From positions 1-11,839 of the forward strand of contig URWH01000044.1 in the NCBI GenBank assembly GCA_900551515.1: DNA of 11,839 nucleotides, given 5' to 3'. Positions 5,613-11,839 of this stretch are shown piece by piece. Positions within the stretch are counted from its first letter, which is position 1. Each line of letters begins with the position of its first letter. Position numbers and translations under genes: made by a program. This DNA is from an uncultured Porphyromonadaceae bacterium (GTDB lineage Bacteria > Bacteroidota > Bacteroidia > Bacteroidales > Muribaculaceae). The notes under the pieces are model-generated. The model made no database searches, had not been told where the DNA came from, and saw nothing but the letters and a program-made list of their open reading frames with translations.

Positions 5613-7076
5613 TCAGTGTTTGCGCACGGGTTCGGTGGTGAGGCCCACGCCGAGTTTCTTGAAGATCTTGTGGTCGACTTCGCCGAGCATCACGGTGGAG
5701 TGAACTTGGCAACCTTCGAGGCGCGGCAGGCATTCGAGGGCGCGGCGGCAGTTGTCGTCGTGGGTGCTGAGCACGGAGAGGGCCACGAGCACTTCATCGG
5801 TGTGCAGCCGCGGGTTGTGGCTGCGCAGATAGTGGGTCTTGGTGTGCTGGATAGGCTCGATGATGTGCTGCGGGATGAGCTTGACGGAGTGGTCGATGCC
5901 GGCCAGATGCTTGACGGTGTTGAGGATGAGAGCGGCGCTCGGGCCGAGCAGGTCGCCGGATTCGGCCGTGATGATGGTGCCGTCGGAGAGCTCGATGGCC
6001 GAGCATGCGTTGCCGGATATTTCGGCGCGTGCGCGTGCGGCGGTGACGCAGCGGCGGTAGGAGATGTCGATCTTGGCCTGCTTCATCAGCAGGGCTATCT
6101 TGTTGACCTCGCTGTCGGAGCCTGTGCCCACGGCAAGGCGGTTGAGTGCGGTGAAGTAGCGGCGGATGATCTCGTTGTTGGAAGCCTGGCAGCACACGTC
6201 GTCGTCGCTGATGCAGAAGCCCACCATGTTGACGCCCATGTCGGTGGGCGATTTATAGGGATTCTCGCCGTAGATGCCTTCGAAGAGGGCGTTGAGCACG
6301 GGGAAGATCTCGATATCGCGGTTGTAGTTGATGGCCGTCTTGCCGTAGGCCTCGAGATGGAACGGGTCGATCATGTTGACGTCGTTGAGGTCGGCGGTGG
6401 CGGCTTCGTAGGCTATGTTGACGGGGTGCTTCAGCGGGAGGCTCCACACGGGGAAGGTCTCGAATTTGGCGTAGCCGGCTTCGATGCCGCGTTTGTGCTC
6501 GTTGTAGAGCTGGCTGAGGCACACGGCCATCTTGCCGCTGCCCGGGCCGGGGGCGGTGACGATCACGAGCGGGCGCGATGTCTCGATGTAGTCGTTCAGA
6601 CCGAAGCCTTCGTCGGAGGCTATAAGCCCCACGTTGTTGGGATAGCCCTCGATGGTGTAGTGGATGTAGGTGGTGATGCCGAGCTTTTCGAGGCGGGCGC
6701 GGAAGGCGTCGGCGCTCATCTGGCCGTTGTAGTGGGTGATGACAACGGAGCTGACGGTGAATCCGCGCTTGATGAATTCTTCGCGCAGGCGCAGCACGTC
6801 CATGTCGTAGGTGATGCCCAGATCCTGGCGCACTTTGTTTTTCTCGATGTCGAGGGCGCTGATCACGATCACGATTTCGGCGTGGTTGCGGAGCTGGCTC
6901 AGCATCTGCAGCTTGATGTCGGGTTGGAAACCGGGGAGGACGCGGCTTGCGTGGTGATCGTCGAAGAGTTTGCCGCCAAGCTCGAGATAGAGCTTGTTGC
7001 CGAACTGAGCTATGCGCTCTTTGATGTGTTCGGACTGAATTTTGAGGTACTTGTCGTTGTCGAATCCGTATTTCAT
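5613..7076 (-). CDS. DUF1846 family protein
   Basis: A 487-residue protein of the DUF1846 family, which is close to its usual length of about 490-500. Family hallmarks are the N-terminal GFDNDKYLKIQSEHI (4-18), LYLELGGKLFDDHHASRVL (29-47), the IVIVISALDIEKNK strand (68-81), and a glycine-rich P-loop-like APGPGSGKMA (175-184). The last suggests nucleotide or phosphate binding in a Rossmann-like domain. Structures of Gram-positive members exist, but as far as I know no reaction has been assigned, so I assign none. No signal peptide or membrane helix is visible; it is cytoplasmic. The frame also opens at a TTG at 7088, but that codon lies inside the -7 box, so the ATG at 7076 is the real start. 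The gene stands between the SUF operon and the yciO-like operon on the same strand, with its own promoter. Confidence 0.9.
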   Translation of the reverse strand: MKYGFDNDKYLKIQSEHIKERIAQFGNKLYLELGGKLFDDHHASRVLPGFQPDIKLQMLSQLRNHAEIVIVISALDIEKNKVRQDLGITYDMDVLRLREEFIKRGFTVSSVVITHYNGQMSADAFRARLEKLGITTYIHYTIEGYPNNVGLIASDEGFGLNDYIETSRPLVIVTAPGPGSGKMAVCLSQLYNEHKRGIEAGYAKFETFPVWSLPLKHPVNIAYEAATADLNDVNMIDPFHLEAYGKTAINYNRDIEIFPVLNALFEGIYGENPYKSPTDMGVNMVGFCISDDDVCCQASNNEIIRRYFTALNRLAVGTGSDSEVNKIALLMKQAKIDISYRRCVTAARARAEISGNACSAIELSDGTIITAESGDLLGPSAALILNTVKHLAGIDHSVKLIPQHIIEPIQHTKTHYLRSHNPRLHTDEVLVALSVLSTHDDNCRRALECLPRLEGCQVHSTVMLGEVDHKIFKKLGVGLTTEPVRKH

Positions 7077-7085
7077 AACGGAATA

Positions 7086-7093
7086 CAAAGGTA
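7086..7093 (-). promoter_or_regulatory. -7 box for the DUF1846 gene
   Basis: TACCTTTG on the minus strand is a perfect TAnnTTTG element. It ends only 9 bp before the ATG at 7076, so the mRNA leader would be a few bases at most. No TTTG is found at the expected -33 position; an inverted repeat (7106-7132) occupies that place, suggesting dependence on a regulator or an A-tract UP-like element. Confidence 0.65.
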
Positions 7094-7105
7094 CGGATTT
7101 TTTTC

Positions 7106-7132
7106 TTTTTTCGCGGCGGCAGTGCGAAAAAA
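7106..7132. repeat. 9-bp inverted repeat upstream of the DUF1846 promoter
   Basis: TTTTTTCGC (7106-7114) and GCGAAAAAA (7124-7132) are perfect inverted arms around the 9-base centre GGCGGCAGT. Another T7 run lies at 7098-7104. A-tracts, not T-tracts, follow the hairpin on either strand, so it is not an intrinsic terminator for the upstream suf/thiF-like unit. Its centre falls where the -33 element of the 7086-7093 promoter should be, so an operator is the most attractive reading. Confidence 0.55.
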
Positions 7133-7142
7133 ATTGAAAAAA

Positions 7143-7855
7143 TCAGCGCAGGCGGATTTCGGAAAGCCTCATAGTCAGGGCGTTGAAGCGCAGCAGGCGG
7201 TCGGTGAGCAGTTGGCCAACGCCGGCTATGTATTTGATGGCTTCGGCGGCCTGGATGGTGCCGAGGATGCCGGGCACGATGCCGAGTGGACCGCCGGCGG
7301 CAGTGCCGTCGGCGGCCGCGGGCTGATCGGGGAAGAGCTGGCGGTAGGTGACCGAGCCGGGCAGTACGGTCATGGTCTGGCCTTCGTAGCGCCAGATGGC
7401 ACCGTGGCTGTAGGGCTTGGCGGCAGCTGTGCAAACGTCATCGACTAAGAACTTGATGGCGAGGCTGTCGGTGGCGTCGATTACGAAATCATAGCCGGCT
7501 ATGAGCTGCGGGAGCGTTTCGGCGCTGACGAAACTGTCGATGACGTCGACATTCAGTGCGGGATTGACGGCGAGCATCTTCTCGGCGGCCGACAGCGCTT
7601 TCGGGCGGCCGATGTCGGCGGTGCGGTGTATCACCTGTCGCTGGAGGTTGGTGATGTCGACGCGGTCGCCGTCGGCGATGCCGATGCGTCCGATGCCGGC
7701 GGCTGCCAGATAGAGGGCAAGCCGAGGCCTCCGGCGCCGATTACGAGCACTGATCCGTTTTTGAGCCGTAGCTGACCTTCCTCGCCGAAACCGGGCAGGG
7801 AGAGGTGGCGGGCATAGCGCCGCATGTCGTCGTCGGTGAGTGGCTGCATGGTCAT
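7143..7855 (-). pseudogene. Frameshifted HesA/MoeB/ThiF-family E1-like protein
   Basis: The ATG at 7855 overlaps the sufS stop (ATGA). The first frame gives an E1-like N-terminus with [13 protein letters not shown] (12-24) and the nucleotide loop GAGGLG (40-45), then runs out of frame. The rest continues in the next frame: [12 protein letters not shown], then [43 protein letters not shown], ending at 7143. Between the GLG and LYL codons there are 5 bases (7716-7720) where relatives have four codons, so about 7 bp are missing; restoring them would give 239 residues. The family adenylates the C-terminus of ubiquitin-like sulfur carriers (ThiS, MoaD). The CYRCLFP zinc motif reads TYRQLFP here, so the zinc-binding Cys pair is absent. 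It is either a recent pseudogene or an assembly error; the downstream frame is otherwise intact and well conserved. Confidence 0.8.
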
Positions 7856-9069
7856 GAAAGCATGGCGGCTACGCGGTGGAGGGCGTCGACGAAGCGGACG
7901 CATTCATCGACAGTGTTGTATAGAGCCATCGAAGCGCGCACGGTGCCCTCGACGCCGAGCACGTGCATGAGGGGCTGCGCGCAGTGGTGGCCTGTGCGGA
8001 CGGCAAAACCGAGCTTGTCCAGGAGCATGCCGGTGTCGTAGTGGTGGGCGTTGCCGATTAGAAACGAGATGATGGCGCTTTTGCCGGGCGCCGTGCCGAA
8101 GATGCGCATGCCCGGCACTTCGAGCATACGTTCAGTGGTGATCTGAAGCAGCTTCTCCTCGTGGGCGGCGATGCGCTCTATGCCGATGGCGTTCACATAG
8201 CTTATGGCGGTGTCGAAAGCCGCGATGTCGACATAGTCGGGCGTGCCGGCCTCGAATTTGAAGGGGAGCTCGGCGTAGGTGGTACGTTCAAATGTGACGT
8301 GGGATATCATCTCGCCGCCGCCCTGATAGGGGGGCATGCGGTCGAGCAGCTCGCGGCGGCCGTAGAGCACGCCTACGCCTGTCGGGCCGTACATCTTGTG
8401 CGACGAGAATACATAGAAATCGGCGCCGAGCGCCTGCACGTCGACGCGGCAGTGGGCTATGGCCTGGGCGCCGTCGATGAGCGCCACGGCTCCGGCCTCG
8501 TGAGCCAGCCGCACGATCTCGGCTACGGGGTTGACGGTGCCGAGCACGTTTGACACGTGGGTTATCGACACCACGCTTGTCCGCGGCGAGAGCAGCTTGC
8601 GGTAGGCATCCATGTCGAGCGAGCCGTCGGGCAGTATGGGCACCACTTTTATGACGATGCCGCGGCGGTCGCGCAGCAGCTGCCAGGGCACGATGTTGGC
8701 GTGGTGCTCCATCTGCGAGAGGATCACCTCGTCGCCTTCGCTGAGCAGCTGTCCGTAGCTCGAAGCCACGAGGTTGATGGCTTCGGTGGTGCCGCGCGTG
8801 AAGATGATCTCTTCGGTCGAGGAGGCACCGATGAACTGCCGCACGTGCTCGCGGGTGGCTTCCTGCATGGCGGTGGCTTCCTGCGAGAGGGCGTGGACGC
8901 CGCGGTGCACGTTGGCTTTGTGGTGGAAGTACATGTCGTCGATGCTGCCGACCACGCAGCTCGGCGTCTGAGTCGAGGCGGCGTTGTCGAGATAGACGAG
9001 CGGTCGTTTATAGATTTCCCGGGAAAGGATGGGGAAGTCGGAGCGGTATTTGTCGGTGTCAAAATCCAT
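7852..9069 (-). CDS. sufS: SufS cysteine desulfurase
   Basis: A 405-residue PLP enzyme (class V aminotransferase fold, group II desulfurase) that removes sulfur from L-cysteine as a persulfide for Fe-S cluster assembly. Visible landmarks are YLDNAAST (26-33), ANVHRGVH (52-59), the [10 protein letters not shown] segment with the PLP-stacking His123 (120-129), Asp199 and Gln202 contacting PLP, the Schiff-base Lys225 in [10 protein letters not shown], and the persulfide Cys363 in [11 protein letters not shown]. Spacing and length match E. coli SufS (Lys226, Cys364) to within one residue. The start lies 3 bp after the sufD stop, and the stop overlaps the ATG of the E1-like gene. The usual sulfur acceptor SufE or SufU is not in the window and may be encoded elsewhere. 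Confidence 0.97.
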   Translation of the reverse strand: MDFDTDKYRSDFPILSREIYKRPLVYLDNAASTQTPSCVVGSIDDMYFHHKANVHRGVHALSQEATAMQEATREHVRQFIGASSTEEIIFTRGTTEAINLVASSYGQLLSEGDEVILSQMEHHANIVPWQLLRDRRGIVIKVVPILPDGSLDMDAYRKLLSPRTSVVSITHVSNVLGTVNPVAEIVRLAHEAGAVALIDGAQAIAHCRVDVQALGADFYVFSSHKMYGPTGVGVLYGRRELLDRMPPYQGGGEMISHVTFERTTYAELPFKFEAGTPDYVDIAAFDTAISYVNAIGIERIAAHEEKLLQITTERMLEVPGMRIFGTAPGKSAIISFLIGNAHHYDTGMLLDKLGFAVRTGHHCAQPLMHVLGVEGTVRASMALYNTVDECVRFVDALHRVAAMLS

Positions 9070-9072
9070 AGG

Positions 9073-10431
9073 TCAGGCTTTTTTAGAGCGGCAGGTGGCG
9101 GCACATTCCGAGCAGCCCATGTCGGCGCCGGCGAAGCGCCGTTCGACGAGATGACGCAGGCGGTCGCGCAGCTCTTCCATTGCCACGGCGTCGATCACAT
9201 CCGACATGTAGGCCTGCATGAGCATGTTGCGGGCTTCGGCTTCGGGGATACCGCGGGTGCGCATATAGAAGAGGGCTTCCTGGTCGAGCTGCCCGGTGGT
9301 GGCGCCGTGGGAGCATTTGACGTCGTCGTTGTAGATTTCGAGCTGCGGCTTGGTGTGCATGCGTGCCGCGGGCGATGCGAGCAGGTTGCGGTTGGTCTGA
9401 TAGGCGTCGGTGAAGTCGGCTTCGGGCGTCACGAGGATGCGTCCGCCGAAAGCGCCCGTCGACTCGCCGTCGAGCACATATTTGAATAGCTGGTTGCTGT
9501 GGCAACGGGGAGCCAGATGGCGCAGCTCCACGGCGTTGTCGGTGTGCATGCGTCCCGAACCGATGACCATGCCTGCGAGCAGACATTCGCCGCCTTCGCC
9601 GGCCAGGTCGATGCTGAAGTCGTTGCGGGTGGTGCCGCAGGTGAGCGTGACGGTGCCTGCCGAGAGGTGAGCGCCGCGCCCGGTGCGGGCGAAGAGATTG
9701 CTGTGGCGCGTGGTGAGGGGCGACGACTCCTCGATGCTGTAGTAGTCGAGGCGGGCGTTGTCGCCGAGCATTATCTCCACCACTTCCGACGAGAGGTAGG
9801 CGCGGTCGGAGTCCTGGGTGTGGTCGCACACGAGGAGCTTGGCCGAGGCATCCTCCTCAATGACCACGAGCACGCGGCGCGGAGCCATGACGGATGCGGG
9901 AGCACTGAATATGTTGACGAGCTGGAGCGGCTTTTCGAGATGCACGCCGCGGCGCACGCGGATGAGCACGCCGTCCTGCACGAGCATGGTGTTGAGGGCC
10001 ACGGCCGGCATGGAGAGCGGGGCGATGGAGCCGTAGCGGGCGGCGACGAAGTCGGGATCGTCGATGGCTGCCTGCCGCAGCGAGGTGAAGGTGACGCCTT
10101 CGGGGAGGCCGGCGCTGAGCGTCGGGGTGGGGTGGAACTCGTCGTTGACCACGATGCCGAGCAGGGTGCTCATGTTGGGGACGTCGCAGCGGAACGAGGC
10201 TGAGACGTCGGCCGGGATGTTCACGCGGTTGATGTTGAGGCCGTAGTCGGCGGCAAACATGTCGTTGACCGAGGTGCGTTCGTAGTTTTCTTCGCCGCGC
10301 TCGGGGAGCCGGGCTTCGGCGAGCGACTCGAAGGCTTCGCGGCGCAGACGGTTGAGCGCCGGCGCCGAACCGCGGTCGATGGCTTCGGCGTTCAGCCGAT
10401 AGAGCTCGAGATATTGTGAGAGGCTGTTCAT
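9073..10431 (-). CDS. sufD: SufD, Fe-S scaffold complex subunit
   Basis: A 452-residue beta-helix protein that pairs with SufB and SufC2 in the cytoplasmic Fe-S scaffold complex. The C-terminal half holds the family signature: HSNQLFKYVLDG, KPQLEIYNDDVKCSHGAT (with His375 matching the His360 of E. coli SufD that helps hold the nascent cluster), then GQLDQEALFYMRTRGI. The N-terminal 90 residues are the variable helical part, including a short ERTSVNDMF segment. A Cys-rich tail, C440-x2-C443-x3-C447, follows the final helix; E. coli SufD has nothing comparable that I recall. The ATG at 10431 lies 13 bp after the sufC stop, and 3 bp separate its own stop from sufS. It is one of five tightly packed genes of the SUF operon. 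Confidence 0.96.
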   Translation of the reverse strand: MNSLSQYLELYRLNAEAIDRGSAPALNRLRREAFESLAEARLPERGEENYERTSVNDMFAADYGLNINRVNIPADVSASFRCDVPNMSTLLGIVVNDEFHPTPTLSAGLPEGVTFTSLRQAAIDDPDFVAARYGSIAPLSMPAVALNTMLVQDGVLIRVRRGVHLEKPLQLVNIFSAPASVMAPRRVLVVIEEDASAKLLVCDHTQDSDRAYLSSEVVEIMLGDNARLDYYSIEESSPLTTRHSNLFARTGRGAHLSAGTVTLTCGTTRNDFSIDLAGEGGECLLAGMVIGSGRMHTDNAVELRHLAPRCHSNQLFKYVLDGESTGAFGGRILVTPEADFTDAYQTNRNLLASPAARMHTKPQLEIYNDDVKCSHGATTGQLDQEALFYMRTRGIPEAEARNMLMQAYMSDVIDAVAMEELRDRLRHLVERRFAGADMGCSECAATCRSKKA

Positions 10432-10444
10432 GGCGGCTGTGGGA

Positions 10445-11212
<768 letters not shown>

Positions 11213-11252
11213 TGTTGCTGATGTTGACGGTTGGTGAAAATGTGGGGTGATC

Positions 11253-11839
11253 TTATCCTACGGAGCCTTCGAGCGTGAGGGCGAGGAGGCGCTGTGCCTC
11301 GACGGCGAATTCCATCGGGAGCTTGTTCATCACTTCTTTGGCGTAGCCGTTGACTATCAGGCCTACGGCTTCCTCGGTGGGGATGCCGCGCTGATTGCAG
11401 TAGAAGAGCTGGTCTTCGGATATTTTCGAAGTGGTGGCTTCGTGTTCGAGCACGGCGGTGGAGTTTTTGACGTCGATGTAGGGGAAAGTGTGGGCGCCGC
11501 ATGTCGAGCTGAGCAGGAGGCTGTCGCACTGCGTGTAGTTGCGGCATCCGTTGGCGTCGGGAGCCACGCGGACGAGGCCGCGGTAGGAGTTCTGGCTGTG
11601 TCCGGCGGAGATGCCTTTGCTGACGATGGTCGAGCGGGTGTTGCGCCCGAGGTGTATCATTTTGGTGCCGGTGTCGGCCTGCTGATAGTTGCGGGTTACG
11701 GCCACGGAGTAGAACTCGCCCACCGAGCCTTCGCCGGCGAGCACGCACGAGGGATATTTCCACGTGATGGCCGATCCGGTCTCAACCTGCGTCCAGGAGA
11801 GCTTGGAGTGGTCGCCGCGGCAGAGGCCGCGCTTGGTGA
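11253..11839 (-). CDS. sufB: SufB, Fe-S scaffold (C-terminal part, cut by window edge)
   Basis: The C-terminal 194 residues of SufB; the N-terminal ~60% lies beyond the window. The fragment begins [20 protein letters not shown] and continues [11 protein letters not shown], both classical SufB. It then has [35 protein letters not shown] and [18 protein letters not shown]. The Cys in STCGAHTFP (fragment residue 113) corresponds to E. coli SufB Cys405, and a Glu of LEHEATTSK corresponds to the conserved Glu434; these residues transfer sulfur and form the cluster at the SufB-SufD interface. The frame is open to the right edge without a stop. It is the first gene of the operon seen here; its promoter and any regulator gene lie outside. 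Confidence 0.97.
   Translation of the reverse strand, partial: TKRGLCRGDHSKLSWTQVETGSAITWKYPSCVLAGEGSVGEFYSVAVTRNYQQADTGTKMIHLGRNTRSTIVSKGISAGHSQNSYRGLVRVAPDANGCRNYTQCDSLLLSSTCGAHTFPYIDVKNSTAVLEHEATTSKISEDQLFYCNQRGIPTEEAVGLIVNGYAKEVMNKLPMEFAVEAQRLLALTLEGSVG

Noticed and set aside
7098..7142. Possible terminator after the suf/E1-like operon
   Set aside because: The hairpin is A/T-rich at its base and is followed by A-tracts, not T-tracts, on both strands, so it does not fit an intrinsic terminator.
5574..7448. A very long (624-codon) open frame on the plus strand
   Set aside because: It lies antisense to the well-supported DUF1846 gene and the 3' half of the E1-like gene. Its protein is low-complexity Val/Ala/Gly/Asp-rich with no domain, as expected from the complement of GC-rich codons.
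8557..9489. A 310-codon plus-strand frame
   Set aside because: It is antisense to sufS and sufD, both of which have complete catalytic motifs; the product is Gly/His/Val-rich shadow sequence.

Overview
The window looks like a chromosomal, mostly housekeeping stretch from a GC-rich member of the Bacteroidota, most likely order Bacteroidales and perhaps Muribaculaceae. The evidence is the TAnnTTTG-type -7 promoter boxes before several genes, weak Shine-Dalgarno sequences, a sufB-C-D-S operon, and a Bacteroidales-style membrane-anchored TPR protein. The family-level placement is inference from protein flavour and GC-rich codon use. I saw no tRNA, rRNA, CRISPR array, insertion sequence or phage gene.

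Layout. At the left edge, a TPR membrane protein (minus strand) ends at a strong intrinsic terminator (77-106). It is divergent from the only plus-strand gene, a cytidylate-kinase-like protein (1036-1686). That gene runs tail to tail into, and overlaps by 23 bp, a minus-strand cluster read from right to left: a YciO-like YrdC-domain protein (start 5515), a single-chain ABC-type ATPase plus DUF4435/TOPRIM protein (start 4869), menA (start 3253, ATGA overlap with the ATPase stop) and a DUF308 membrane protein (start 2317). A promoter at 5538-5567 fits transcription of this four-gene unit.

Right of it is a DUF1846 gene (5613-7076) with its own -7 box; a 9-bp inverted repeat sits where its -33 element would be. 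The right third is the SUF iron-sulfur operon, also minus: sufB (cut by the window edge), sufC, sufD, sufS and a HesA/MoeB/ThiF-family gene whose ATG overlaps the sufS stop. The last gene is broken by a frameshift in its nucleotide-binding loop.

How they work together. SufS takes sulfur from cysteine, SufBCD assembles Fe-S clusters, and the E1-like gene would have been a coupled sulfur-activation partner. MenA supplies menaquinone. The most unusual gene is the 539-residue ATPase-TOPRIM fusion. It has the domain order of a merged PARIS (AriA-AriB) anti-phage effector, yet it sits in an operon with a t6A-synthase paralogue and menA and has no mobile-element context. That is the best candidate for an undescribed system here.
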